Origin: Terriglobia bacterium
Lineage (GTDB): Bacteria; Acidobacteriota; Terriglobia; Acidiferrales; UBA7541
Direction of reading: 5' to 3'
DNA length: 64,000 nucleotides
Assembly: GCA_020073485.1 (NCBI GenBank)
Contig: JAIQFB010000001.1
Span: forward strand, 372,001 to 436,000
The position numbers and the translations under genes were made by a program. The notes under the pieces are model-generated. The model had not been told where the DNA came from, did no database searches, and saw only the letters and a list, made by a program, of their open reading frames with translations. Shown one piece after another: positions 25,154 through 34,429 of this stretch (position 1 is the first letter of the stretch; every line of letters begins with the position of its first letter).

Positions 25154-26679
25154 TGGTGGGTGAACCGTCCTTGAAGTCGACCACATCACTGTCGGTTGTC
25201 GTTCCCGCATACAATGAGCAACATCTCGTCGTTTCGAGCCTCGAGCGCCTGCGCCTTCTCGACGAATCTCCCATCTTCGATCGCGTAAAAGTCATTGTCG
25301 TGGACGACGGCTCGACCGACGAAACCGCGGCGGAGCTGGAAAGGTACCGCATCGCCCTCGGGAATATAGCGGCGGAAAAGATGGAGTGGATTTTTATCCG
25401 CCATGAAACGAACAAGGGCAAGGCCGCCGCGATCCATACCGGCCTGGCGCACGCGGATACCGAACTGACCGCGATTCATGACGCGGACCTCGAGTATCAT
25501 CCGCAGGATCTCATCAAAATGGCCAGGGTGTTCCTGCAGGAACCCGCCGACGCCGTATTCGGATCGCGCTTCCTGGCCGGCGACTACCGCCGCGTGCTCT
25601 TCTTCCGGCATGAGATCGGCAACCGCCTCCTCACTTTGATGTGCAACATCGTCACCGACCTGAACCTGACGGACATGGAGACCTGCTACAAAATGGTCCG
25701 CACAGACCTGCTGAAAAGCATTCCGCTGGTCGGAAAAAGTTTCGAGATCGAGCCGGAAGTCACCATCAAACTCGCCAAGCGGCACGCGCGTATCTTTGAG
25801 GTGCCGATCCGCTATTCCGGCCGCACCTATCGCGAAGGAAAAAAAATCGGCATGAAGGATGGTTTTCGAGCCATCTACGCCATCGTCCGGTTTGCCTTAT
25901 CCGACCGCGTGTACCGCGAGGACGAGTATGGGAGTCAGATTCTGGGAAGGCTGAATCGCGCCCCGCGATTCACCGCGTGGATGGCGGACTTCATACGGCC
26001 CTATATTGGCGAGCGCGTCCTGGAAATCGGAGCGGGCACGGGGAATTTGACCCTGCAGCTGATTCCTCGCAAACTCTACTATGCCAGCGACATCAACCCG
26101 CATTACCTGACCTACCTGCAAAACCTGATTCCCGATCATCCCTATTTGCGCGTGGGTTATACCGACGGCGAAAAGCAGGACTCTTTTCCGCTGGAGGAAA
26201 AATTCGACACGGTCGTGTGCCTGAACGTGGTCGAGCATCTCTCCAACGACCTCGGCGCGCTGCGAAATATCTGGGATTCGCTGGAAGAGAATGGTCGCGC
26301 GGTCGTTCTGGTGCCCTGCGGGCCCAAGCTCTATGGCACACTGGATAAGGTGCTGGGTCACTACCGCCGCTATACCAAGGAGCAACTGGCGGAAGTCGCC
26401 GCGCGCGCCGGCTTTCAGGTGGAGGCCGTGTTGCCCTTTAACCGCGCGGGTTCTCCGGCCTGGTGGCTGAACGCGCGCGTATTGCGGAGAACCACCTTTG
26501 GCCTTTGGCAGATCAAGGCGCTAAATTTCCTAACCCCGTTGTTCCGGGTGATCGACAGGTTTTTGCCGCTCCCCCCGCTTTCCCTCATCGCGATTCTAAG
26601 GAAGCCGGTGGGCGAGCAGGCCGGCGGCGCGCTCGATTCCACGCGGCCGGAATTGGCCTCGCACGAGGCCGCAAGGTAA
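25150..26679 (+). CDS. Glycosyltransferase family 2 fused to SAM methyltransferase
   Basis: 509 aa. Residues about 1-245 are a GT2 domain of the DPM1/ArnC kind: VVVPAYNEQHLVVSSL, then VIVVDDGSTDETAAEL, then HDADLEYHPQDL and ETCYKMVRTDLL. Residues about 275-440 are a class I methyltransferase with ERVLEIGAGTGNLTLQLI, YASDINPHYL and VVCLNVVEHLSNDL. The two modules are in one frame with no stop, so it is a genuine fusion or a bifunctional protein. It may add and methylate a sugar, or the methyltransferase part may act on another acceptor. ATG overlaps the upstream epimerase stop. The stop at 26677-26679 is followed by a probable new promoter. Confidence 0.88.
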   Translation: MMVGEPSLKSTTSLSVVVPAYNEQHLVVSSLERLRLLDESPIFDRVKVIVVDDGSTDETAAELERYRIALGNIAAEKMEWIFIRHETNKGKAAAIHTGLAHADTELTAIHDADLEYHPQDLIKMARVFLQEPADAVFGSRFLAGDYRRVLFFRHEIGNRLLTLMCNIVTDLNLTDMETCYKMVRTDLLKSIPLVGKSFEIEPEVTIKLAKRHARIFEVPIRYSGRTYREGKKIGMKDGFRAIYAIVRFALSDRVYREDEYGSQILGRLNRAPRFTAWMADFIRPYIGERVLEIGAGTGNLTLQLIPRKLYYASDINPHYLTYLQNLIPDHPYLRVGYTDGEKQDSFPLEEKFDTVVCLNVVEHLSNDLGALRNIWDSLEENGRAVVLVPCGPKLYGTLDKVLGHYRRYTKEQLAEVAARAGFQVEAVLPFNRAGSPAWWLNARVLRRTTFGLWQIKALNFLTPLFRVIDRFLPLPPLSLIAILRKPVGEQAGGALDSTRPELASHEAAR

Positions 26680-26702
26680 ACATGGCGCCAATGGGTTTGG
26701 CA

Positions 26703-26731
26703 TTAGACGATGGAACGGGCGCTGCTATAGT
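26703..26731 (+). promoter_or_regulatory. Candidate sigma70 promoter before a GT-C gene
   Basis: TTAGAC (26703-26708) and TATAGT (26726-26731) are spaced by 17 bases, 112 bases ahead of the 26843 ATG. It would begin the unit with the GT-C protein and the ABC exporter. Visual match only. Confidence 0.4.
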
Positions 26732-26842
26732 CTGTTTCCGCTGCCATCCGCTCATTCAGACCGCCCAGCATGTTTTTCAGGAATCGATGCCGGGGCCGGA
26801 TCGATTGGGAGCCGCCGGCGGAAGTTGCATGCGAGTGCCAGC

Positions 26843-28372
26843 ATGAGCGGATTGCGGACCGACGGGGCGCTCCGAGGCGATCCAATCGCCATGGGTGCTT
26901 CTCCCTCGATGGAGGCGGCGTCGCGTTCCAGGATCATGGTGTCCCACGGGAAGCTGCTCTTCTTCCTGTTTCTTCTTACCCTGCCGCTGGCCAATCCATG
27001 GGTGCGCGGCGATGGCGTGGGTTACTACGCCTATCTTCGCTCCGCGCTGATCGATCACGACCTGCGATTTGAAAACGATTATCTTGCGGCGAACGAATCC
27101 TTCCTGATGTCCCGCGTGGATGCGCAAGGGCATCTGCTGCCCAGCATGTATACGAAGACGGGCTATGTGGCGAATCACTTTTCGGTAGGCCCCGCGATCT
27201 TGTGGGCCCCGGTTCTGGTGTCTGTCCACGGGATGGTTCTGCTGGCCCAGCATCTTGGCGTGCACGTAGCTGCCAACGGATACTCACATCCCTACTTGCT
27301 GTCCATGGCCGTGACCACCGCCAGTTACGGATTCTTGTCGCTCTTTCTGGCCTTTCGTCTCTCCCGAAAATATTTTCATGAGCGATGGGCGCTGCTGGCG
27401 ACCCTTGGGATCTGGTTTGCAAGCTCGCTGCCGATTTACATGTATTTCAATCCCTCGTGGTCGCATGCTTTTTCGGCGTTCAGCGTTTCTCTGTTTCTCT
27501 GGTATTGGGAGCGAACCCGGGAGCGGCGGACGATGGGGCAGTGGTCGATTCTGGGCCTGCTCGCGGGCTTGATGGGAAATGTGTACTACCCGAATGCCAT
27601 TGTGCTGATTTTCCCCGCGCTGGAAGTGCTGCAGTCGTTGCGCTCGACACGGCGAAGTTCCGTCCTGTTTCCCGATCTTGTCCGGAAGCTGGCCCTGAAT
27701 TGCGGTGTATTTCTGGCGGTCTTTGCAGCTTCACTTCTCCCCACGTTTATTACGCGGCAGATCATCTACGGAAACCCGTTGGAAACCGGCTACCCGCCGC
27801 TCTCGACCTGGAATTGGACTTCTCCCGTGCTGCTCAAGGTTTTGTTTTCCTCCGATCACGGGATGTTCTCCTGGACGCCGGTCCTGATCCTTGCCACGGC
27901 GGGGATCTTCTTTCTGATCAAACGCGACGCCTTGCTGGGACTGGGCTCTCTGTTCACGTTTCTGGCTTTTTATTATTTTATCGCCAGCTATTCGGATTGG
28001 GACGGCCTGTCCGGCTTCGGAAATCGCTTTTTTGTTTCGCTGACGCCGATTTTTATTCTTGGCCTGGCCGCCCTGCTCAGCGCGCTTTCGGATTGGCTGG
28101 GCAAGCCGGCGCGCGCCGTTGCGGCCGCCGGCACGGTCCTGGCCTTGCTCGTTGTCTGGAATATCGGATTTATTTTTCAATGGGGCACGCACATGGTTCC
28201 GGCACGCGGGGAGATTTCCTGGGGATCGATGATTCACAATCAATTCGTGGACGTTCCCCTGCGAATGACGCACAGCCTGGAGACCTACTTCACGCACCGC
28301 GAAGACATGATGCAGCACATTGAGCGGGAAGACATCGAGCAGCAAAAAAAACAGGGGACGCAGGAGAACTGA
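26843..28372 (+). CDS. GT-C like polytopic membrane protein
   Basis: 509 aa from ATG 26843 (alternative TTG 26825, ATG 26891, ATG 26909 or ATG 26936; none has a strong ribosome binding site). About ten hydrophobic spans follow. The first outside loop holds GDGVGYYAYLRSALIDHDL, the acidic/aromatic loop expected of dolichol-phosphate-mannose-type GT-C enzymes. I would call it an undecaprenyl-phosphate-sugar-using transferase, or a family of unknown membrane proteins that resembles it. The C terminus is charged (about 25 residues with many Asp/Glu/Gln). The ABC exporter genes follow within 9 bases. Confidence 0.7.
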   Translation: MSGLRTDGALRGDPIAMGASPSMEAASRSRIMVSHGKLLFFLFLLTLPLANPWVRGDGVGYYAYLRSALIDHDLRFENDYLAANESFLMSRVDAQGHLLPSMYTKTGYVANHFSVGPAILWAPVLVSVHGMVLLAQHLGVHVAANGYSHPYLLSMAVTTASYGFLSLFLAFRLSRKYFHERWALLATLGIWFASSLPIYMYFNPSWSHAFSAFSVSLFLWYWERTRERRTMGQWSILGLLAGLMGNVYYPNAIVLIFPALEVLQSLRSTRRSSVLFPDLVRKLALNCGVFLAVFAASLLPTFITRQIIYGNPLETGYPPLSTWNWTSPVLLKVLFSSDHGMFSWTPVLILATAGIFFLIKRDALLGLGSLFTFLAFYYFIASYSDWDGLSGFGNRFFVSLTPIFILGLAALLSALSDWLGKPARAVAAAGTVLALLVVWNIGFIFQWGTHMVPARGEISWGSMIHNQFVDVPLRMTHSLETYFTHREDMMQHIEREDIEQQKKQGTQEN

Positions 28373-28380
28373 ACGCTTCC

Positions 28381-29247
28381 ATGGCAGCATCGCAAACCCA
28401 GATCGCCGTTGCCGGACAAGAGCGCGAGATTCCCGTCGTGCGCATCGTTGCGCGCCGCGGTTGGCTGGCGCTGGATCTCGCCGAATTGTGGGCCTACCGC
28501 GAACTGCTCTATTTCTTCATCTGGCGCGACATCAAGGTCCGTTACAAGCAGACCGTGATCGGCGCCGCTTGGGCCATTCTCCAGCCCGTTCTGACCATGC
28601 TGGTCTTCAGCCTGTTTTTCGGCAAGCTCGCGAAGATTCCCTCGGGCGGGCTGCCGTATCCGATTTTTTACTACTGCGCGCTGCTCCCCTGGATGTACTT
28701 CGCCGCAGCCATGCAGGCGGCCACCAACGTGGTAGTGGAGCAGCAGCGCGTGATCACGAAGGTATATTTTCCGCGCGTGGTGCTGCCGATCTCCTCCGTC
28801 TTGTCGGGGCTTTTGGATTTTGCCATTTCGTTCGTGGTATTTGCCGCTATGATGGCCTATTACCGCATCGTTCCCACCAAAGCCGTCATCTGGCTGCCCG
28901 CCTTCACGCTGCTCGCGATTCTTACGGCTCTGGGCGTAGGCCTGTGGCTATCCGCTCTGAACGCGCTGTACCGGGACGTCCGCTACGTGTTGCCGTTCCT
29001 GGTGCAATTCTGGATGTTTGCCTCTCCGGTCGCCTACCCCAGTTCGCTGGTGCCGGCAAAGTGGCGCTGGTTTTACGGCCTGAATCCCATGGCCGGCGTG
29101 ATCGAGGGATTTCGCTGGGCGCTCACCGGACACGGGGAGCCCCCCGGAGCGTTGCTGGCGGCGTCGTCCGCAGCGGTGGGCCTGCTGGTCCTCGGCGGAC
29201 TCATTTACTATCACGCGGTCGAAGGCAAGATCGCGGACGTGGTCTGA
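28381..29247 (+). CDS. wzm: Polysaccharide ABC exporter permease (Wzm type)
   Basis: 288 aa. The ABC-2 pattern of polysaccharide exporters is clear: ELLYFFIWRDIKVRYKQTVI near the N terminus, then LQPVLTMLVFSLFFGKLAKI, and about six membrane spans. The C-terminal MAGVIEGFRWAL is a Wzm/KpsM hallmark. It pairs with the Wzt gene starting five bases after its stop and moves a lipid-linked glycan across the inner membrane. This is separate from the Wza/Wzc (Wzy-dependent) system upstream. Confidence 0.92.
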   Translation: MAASQTQIAVAGQEREIPVVRIVARRGWLALDLAELWAYRELLYFFIWRDIKVRYKQTVIGAAWAILQPVLTMLVFSLFFGKLAKIPSGGLPYPIFYYCALLPWMYFAAAMQAATNVVVEQQRVITKVYFPRVVLPISSVLSGLLDFAISFVVFAAMMAYYRIVPTKAVIWLPAFTLLAILTALGVGLWLSALNALYRDVRYVLPFLVQFWMFASPVAYPSSLVPAKWRWFYGLNPMAGVIEGFRWALTGHGEPPGALLAASSAAVGLLVLGGLIYYHAVEGKIADVV

Positions 29248-29251
29248 TTCC

Positions 29252-30469
29252 ATGAGCCGTCCGGCCATCCATGTCGAATCGCTGTGCAAGCGTTACCGCG
29301 TCGGGGAGCGCGAGCGGTACTTTGCCCTGCGCGACGTTCTGACGCGTCTGGTGACGTCACCCTTCCGGCGGTCTCCTCAGGGCGCCTCCGATATTTTGTG
29401 GGCCCTGCGGGACGTCAGCTTTGACGTGCAGCCCGGGGAAGTCGTCGGCTTGATCGGCCGTAACGGCGCCGGCAAGACCACGCTGCTCAAAATTCTCTCC
29501 CGGATCACTCATCCCAGCTCGGGCTTCGCCGAACTTCATGGCCGCGTCGGGAGCCTGCTCGAAGTGGGCACGGGGTTCCATCCTGAATTGACCGGCCGCG
29601 AAAACATGTACCTGAGCGGCACGATTTTGGGAATGACCAAGCGCGAAATCGACCGGAAATTCGACGAGATCGTGGCCTTCGCCGAAATCGAAAAATTTCT
29701 CGACACTCCGCTGAAACATTTCAGCACCGGGATGCAGATGCGGCTCGCGTTTGCCGTGGCCGCGCACCTCGAACCCGAAATTCTTTTTGTCGACGAAGTC
29801 CTGGCCGTAGGCGATATCGAATTCCAGAAGAAATGTCTTGGAAAAATGCAGGAAGTCTCGAACAGCGGCCGGACCATCGTTTTCGTCAGCCATCAGATGA
29901 ATCAGATCCGGCGGCTCTGCGGGCGCGTGCTCTGGATTGACGGCGGCCAGGTCCGAGAACAGGGCCCCACGGGCGAGGTGGTGGCCAAGTATGAGACGGC
30001 CAGCTTGCAGCCCGGAGATGCGGCGGGCGGCCGGAAGACCTGCTTTCGCAAGTGGTCCATCGGCGGCGAAGATTGCGTGGTGCGGGACGGCCTGCGCGAG
30101 GTGGCCTTTCATTTTCAGTTGCGCTTGAACGATCCGGTTTCGCAAGGCCACTTCGGCATCGCCATTTTGAGCGACTCGGGTTCGGTCCTCGCCGGGTGGG
30201 GTTTTGACAATCTCGATATCCCGGACGGCGATCAGGAAATCGTTTTGCGCGTTCCGTTTCTTCCGCTGCGGCCGGGAGCCTATTCGCTGACCTGTTCGGT
30301 TTTCGATCGCGGCAACAACCTCACCGGCGGGCGACTGGTGGAACAATGGTATGCGCTGCCCACGCTGGTGGTCGATACGCCTCCGCTTTCGCACCCGCAG
30401 GACCGCTGGGCCGGCGTCTTTAATATTCCCGCTGAAATTGAAGTGGAGTCCCTGAGCCGGAGAGTATGA
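29252..30469 (+). CDS. wzt: Polysaccharide ABC exporter ATPase with C-terminal glycan-binding domain (Wzt type)
   Basis: 405 aa. Walker A is GRNGAGKTT (residues 69-77), the signature is FSTGMQMRLAFAV and Walker B is ILFVDEVLAVGD, all as in Wzt. After the ATPase (residue about 250) a ~150-residue beta-sandwich follows (VAFHFQLRLNDPVSQGHFGI, then LRPGAYSLTCSVFDRGNNL). In Wzt this extra domain binds the modified non-reducing end of the O-polysaccharide before export, so export is probably coupled to a terminal cap such as a methyl group. FkbM and other methyltransferases nearby fit that. The stop overlaps the FkbM ATG. Confidence 0.93.
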   Translation: MSRPAIHVESLCKRYRVGERERYFALRDVLTRLVTSPFRRSPQGASDILWALRDVSFDVQPGEVVGLIGRNGAGKTTLLKILSRITHPSSGFAELHGRVGSLLEVGTGFHPELTGRENMYLSGTILGMTKREIDRKFDEIVAFAEIEKFLDTPLKHFSTGMQMRLAFAVAAHLEPEILFVDEVLAVGDIEFQKKCLGKMQEVSNSGRTIVFVSHQMNQIRRLCGRVLWIDGGQVREQGPTGEVVAKYETASLQPGDAAGGRKTCFRKWSIGGEDCVVRDGLREVAFHFQLRLNDPVSQGHFGIAILSDSGSVLAGWGFDNLDIPDGDQEIVLRVPFLPLRPGAYSLTCSVFDRGNNLTGGRLVEQWYALPTLVVDTPPLSHPQDRWAGVFNIPAEIEVESLSRRV

Positions 30470-31356
30470 CATCCCATTCCATACAGCGATTCTGGCAAAA
30501 GCCGTGGAATGAAAAACTCACGACTGCGGAATTCCTGTTTCGCAAGAACCTCGCGAAGCTGCCGTATGTTCCGGTGCCCGTGAACCTGGAAGTGTCCCGC
30601 GGCGAATCCGTGCGCTTTTGGTGGTCTTATTTTGTCGGTTTCTACGACAACGATCGCGCGTTTTTCGATTACTGGGGACAGGATCGTGGGGATCTCCGGT
30701 TCCTGTGGAATGTTCTGCGGCCCGGCGACACGTTTCTGGACGTCGGCGCGTTTCATGGCGTGTACTCGGTAATCGCGGGCAAGCGCGTCACGAACCGCGG
30801 CCGGGTGATCGCGTTCGAGCCTTCGCCGAGGGACCGCCGCCGGCTCGCGCTGCACCTGGGCTGGAATGGGATTCGCTGGGCGCGAGTCGAGCCCTTCGCG
30901 GTTAGTTCCGCGGCCTCGGAAACATCATTTTTTCAGGTGGTTTCTGGCGATCCGACGCGCAACGGGCTGAAGCCTCCGGCAAGCGACGATTCCGTGGCGA
31001 AAATTAGGGTTAAGGCGATCACCCTCGATCAATACGTTGCCGATATTGGAATTGAGCGCGTGGATGTGATGAAGCTGGATGTCGAGGGCGGCGAGCTGGA
31101 AGTGCTCCGCGGCGCGGCCGGCATGTTTGAAAAGTTCCGGCCCATCCTGATCTGCGAAGTATTGGACCAGACCACCATGGTGTGGGGCTACAAGGCGCGG
31201 GAGATTATTTCGCTGCTCGCCGGCGCCGGATATCTGTGGTTTGAATGCGCCGCCGACGGCACATTGATCTCGCACGAAATTCGGGAAGAGTATCCCGAGG
31301 TAAGGAATTACGTGGCCGTTCCGCAAGAGAAATGGCCGGTGCAGGCGGAGCGATGA
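30466..31356 (+). CDS. FkbM-family methyltransferase
   Basis: 296 aa, coupled by ATGA to wzt. Motif I is DTFLDVGAFHGVYSVIAG, followed by RVIAFEPSPRDRRRL and later IERVDVMKLDVEGGELEVLR, which is the FkbM signature. Such enzymes O-methylate sugars or other small products. Placement right after wzt makes it a candidate for the terminal methyl cap that Wzt recognises. Its stop in turn overlaps the next glycosyltransferase ATG. Confidence 0.88.
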   Translation: MTSHSIQRFWQKPWNEKLTTAEFLFRKNLAKLPYVPVPVNLEVSRGESVRFWWSYFVGFYDNDRAFFDYWGQDRGDLRFLWNVLRPGDTFLDVGAFHGVYSVIAGKRVTNRGRVIAFEPSPRDRRRLALHLGWNGIRWARVEPFAVSSAASETSFFQVVSGDPTRNGLKPPASDDSVAKIRVKAITLDQYVADIGIERVDVMKLDVEGGELEVLRGAAGMFEKFRPILICEVLDQTTMVWGYKAREIISLLAGAGYLWFECAADGTLISHEIREEYPEVRNYVAVPQEKWPVQAER

Positions 31357-32405
31357 AAGTCACCGTCCTGATCGACACTTACAATCACGAGCGCTTCATC
31401 GAGCGCGCCATCTCCAGTGTCCTCGAACAGGATATGCCGCTGGACGACGTCGAAATTCTGGTGGTCGACGACGGCTCGACCGACCGCACGCCGGAACTGG
31501 TTCGCCGCTTCGAGCCGTGGGTGCGTTATCTGGCGAAACCCAATGGCGGGCAGGCGTCGGCGTTCAATTTCGGTTTTGCGCATTCCCGCGGAGAGATCAT
31601 CGCGACCCTGGATGGCGACGACCGCTGGGCCCCGGAAAAACTTCGCCGCGTGCTGGAAACTCTGGACGCCAATCCCGAGGTTGGCATCGTTGGCCATGGA
31701 TTTTACGAAGAGTATTCGCACGGGCGCCCCGACGGCCTGGTTCTTCCGGGGTGCGTCTATCGCCTGGACCTCACTTCGCGGCGGGACGCGGAATTATTCC
31801 CCCACGTGGCCGCGTTTTTCGGAACCAGCCGTTTGACCATCCGAAAATCCGTTCTGGACCGGATTCTGCCGGTGCCGGAGGAACTCACGATCGAAGCGGA
31901 CGAATATATTTTCACGCTCGCTCCGGCCATCCGCCCGGCCGTTATTTTGAACGAGCCCTTGTGTTACTACGGAATGCATCCGGGAAATCTATTTCAGTTT
32001 GGAAAATTTGACCCGGCGAAGGCCCGCCGGAAAATGAAAGTCCTTGAAGTCCTGATCCGCGAGCTTTCTGCCAAGCTGCGCGAGTTCGGCGCGAGCGAAG
32101 AAATTATCGGCGCGCTGTTTTGCGGCACGCGGGTTGAGGCGGGCCGCATTCGCCTGAGCCTGGAGGGAGGCAGCCCGCTGGAGGCGTTTTCGGTGGAGCG
32201 CGCCGCCTTCAAAGCCGCGTATAGCAAGGTCACCTGGCGGTATCAGTTGTTCCGCATGTTCGTTCTATTACAGACACTGCTGCTGCCGCCGCGTGTTTTC
32301 TACCGTCTGCGGCGGTGGTATACAGATAAGGGGCTGTCGCGTCTTCGCGGATGGACCGGGGAACCGACGCGGACCGTGCAAGTAGTCGAACGGCGTCCCG
32401 GATAG
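31353..32405 (+). CDS. Family 2 glycosyltransferase
   Basis: 350 aa from ATG 31353, overlapping the FkbM stop (ATGA). The GT-A fold begins VTVLIDTYNHERFIERAI, then ILVVDDGSTDRTPELV, then IATLDGDDRW with the metal-binding acidic pair. The C-terminal third is less conserved and helical, with no clear membrane span. It probably adds a sugar to the lipid-linked repeat on the cytoplasmic side. The longer open frame upstream overlaps the FkbM gene and is not needed. Confidence 0.88.
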   Translation: MKVTVLIDTYNHERFIERAISSVLEQDMPLDDVEILVVDDGSTDRTPELVRRFEPWVRYLAKPNGGQASAFNFGFAHSRGEIIATLDGDDRWAPEKLRRVLETLDANPEVGIVGHGFYEEYSHGRPDGLVLPGCVYRLDLTSRRDAELFPHVAAFFGTSRLTIRKSVLDRILPVPEELTIEADEYIFTLAPAIRPAVILNEPLCYYGMHPGNLFQFGKFDPAKARRKMKVLEVLIRELSAKLREFGASEEIIGALFCGTRVEAGRIRLSLEGGSPLEAFSVERAAFKAAYSKVTWRYQLFRMFVLLQTLLLPPRVFYRLRRWYTDKGLSRLRGWTGEPTRTVQVVERRPG

Positions 32406-32409
32406 ATTT

Positions 32410-32730
32410 ATGAACACCTCGGTCATGGGAACAGCGGCGCACGGGCTGGGCACTCTTCGCATGGGCCGGCGCTCCTTGCCGGGACAAGGCCGCCTCGTGG
32501 ACGCGCTAGGCAGAATTGCGGGCTGGATGGGCGGGGACCGCGCCGTGGTGACGCCCTGGCCGGGTGTGCGTTTTGAAGCGGACCTGACAGACCGGTTCCA
32601 GAGGCAGATGTGGGCCGGAACCTACGAGCCCCACGTGCGGGCGTGCTTCGACACCCTGTGCCTGCCGGAACGCAAGGCAGACGCCGCGCTGGGACGGCTG
32701 GCGCACGCAGGATTCGATCTGAGCGATTAA
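32410..32730 (+). pseudogene. Truncated FkbM-like methyltransferase remnant
   Basis: 106 aa. The middle WPGVRFEADLTDRFQRQMWA and GTYEPHVRACF is the N-terminal entry of FkbM-type methyltransferases, which should continue into a SAM motif of the kind DVGAHxGY. Instead the frame runs FDTLCLPERKADAALGRLAH and stops at 32730, only 25 bases before the next gene. No remaining SAM domain was found in any frame before 32756. This reads as an internal deletion. It may still be translated, since it lies 4 bases after the GT2 stop. Confidence 0.6.
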
Positions 32731-32755
32731 TGGCCCAACCAAGGAAATCCGCCTA

Positions 32756-34429
32756 GTGATTACTCTGGGATTTAACTATTCGCAGATGCATGACTCTTCG
32801 GCATGCATCGCCCGCGATGGCGAGCTACTCTATGCCGTGGCCGAGGAGCGCATCAGCCGCGTCAAGCACGATGCCGGATTTCCGCAGCAGGCCATTCGCG
32901 CCTGCCTGGAATTCACGAAGGTGCGGCCCGACGAACTCGATTTCGTGTGCGCGGGCTGGCCGGAGCCGCGCAAAGTCTTCGCCACGGACTTGAAGTGTTT
33001 TTTGAGCGGGCAATATCCGGCCACCTATCTCAACATGCTAAATTCCGCGCGCCTGTACGCCAGCATGGCGCACCAGAACGGCGGCTTCCGGCGCTTCACG
33101 GATATTTTCGGACCGACGCGGGCGCGCATGCGCTTCGTGGACCATCATCTGGCGCACGCCATCAGCGCGTATTCCTATTCGGGCTTTGACGACGCCGCGG
33201 TCGTGGTGATGGATGGGCGCGGCGCGTGGGAGGCGAGCACGATCTGGCACGGCCGCGACGGCCGCCTCGAGCATGTGCTCACCATTCCGTGGCCCAATTC
33301 ACTGGGATTGTTCTACGCGCAATTCACACAGTATCTCGGATTCGTTCCCAACAGCGATGAATGGAAAGTCATGGGCCTGGCGCCGTACGGACAGCCGGGA
33401 ATCAAGCTCGGCGAATTTATTTCGCTGAATCATGAGTCATACCAGGTCAATGCGCCGCTGCTCTTCGAGCGCAGGAATGGCACGTCGGCGATTGCCAAAC
33501 GCCTTGGCCCGGAGCGCACTCCGGAGAGCGAGATCGACGACAGTTTCAAGAACGTGGCGTTTGCCGTGCAAGACGCGTGCGAAGTGGCCATGATGGCGCT
33601 GGTCAAGATGGCGCTGCAGAAGACCAATTCCCGCAATCTTTGCCTGGCCGGCGGCGTGGCATTGAATTCAAAAGCCAACGGCAAAATTCAGGCCTCCGGG
33701 ATGGTCGAGCAAATCTTCGTGCAGCCGGCTGCGTCGGACGACGGCGTGGCGCTGGGCGCCGTGTTCGCTCCCTACCTTGACAACGGCGGGCGCCTGCCGA
33801 TGAAGCCGATGCGCCACGCCTACCTGGGCCCGGAATTTTCCGACGCGGAAATCGAAAAGGCCCTGCGGACCTACAAGCTGCGTGCGTCGAGGCTGGACAA
33901 CGTGGCCGCGACCACCGCCGAATTGCTCGCCAACGGAAAAATTATCGGATGGTTTCAGGGACGCATGGAGTTCGGCCCGCGCGCCCTAGGCCACCGCTCG
34001 ATCCTGGCGGACCCGCGCGATCCGGAAATGAACGCGAAGGTGAACAACGCGGTCAAGTTCCGCGAATGGTGGCGCCCGTTTGCGCCTTCCATGCTGAAGG
34101 AAGCCGCGCCCGAGTATCTGGAATGCGCGTTTGATTCGCCGTACATGATCCTCACCAGTCCCGTGCGCGAGGAAAAACGCAGCGTGATTCCATCGGTCAC
34201 GCATGTGGATGGCAGCGCGCGCCCGCAAACCGTGGAGAAGGAAATCGAGCCGCTGTACTGGAATCTGATCAACGAATTCGGCAAGCGGACCGGCGTGCCC
34301 GTGCTCATGAATACATCGTTCAACCTGCGCGGCGAAGCCATCGTGAACACGCCCACGGACGCGGTGCGAACTTTCTTCAGTTCCGGAATGGACGCGCTGG
34401 TGATTGGGTCCTATCTGGTGGAAAAATGA
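32756..34429 (+). CDS. Carbamoyltransferase (NodU/TobZ family)
   Basis: 557 aa from GTG 32756. The N-terminal YrdC/Kae1-like part begins LGFNYSQMHDSSACIARDG, with VDHHLAHAISAYSYSGF as the metal-binding motif. GGVALNSKANGKI and GRMEFGPRALGHRSILADPR are hallmarks of the carbamoyltransferase family. The C-terminal NTSFNLRGEAIVNTPTDA domain is complete. The enzyme transfers a carbamoyl group from carbamoyl-AMP to a hydroxyl, here likely on a sugar of the polymer. A second family member lies at the end of the window. Its stop overlaps the next GT (ATGA). Confidence 0.92.
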   Translation: MITLGFNYSQMHDSSACIARDGELLYAVAEERISRVKHDAGFPQQAIRACLEFTKVRPDELDFVCAGWPEPRKVFATDLKCFLSGQYPATYLNMLNSARLYASMAHQNGGFRRFTDIFGPTRARMRFVDHHLAHAISAYSYSGFDDAAVVVMDGRGAWEASTIWHGRDGRLEHVLTIPWPNSLGLFYAQFTQYLGFVPNSDEWKVMGLAPYGQPGIKLGEFISLNHESYQVNAPLLFERRNGTSAIAKRLGPERTPESEIDDSFKNVAFAVQDACEVAMMALVKMALQKTNSRNLCLAGGVALNSKANGKIQASGMVEQIFVQPAASDDGVALGAVFAPYLDNGGRLPMKPMRHAYLGPEFSDAEIEKALRTYKLRASRLDNVAATTAELLANGKIIGWFQGRMEFGPRALGHRSILADPRDPEMNAKVNNAVKFREWWRPFAPSMLKEAAPEYLECAFDSPYMILTSPVREEKRSVIPSVTHVDGSARPQTVEKEIEPLYWNLINEFGKRTGVPVLMNTSFNLRGEAIVNTPTDAVRTFFSSGMDALVIGSYLVEK

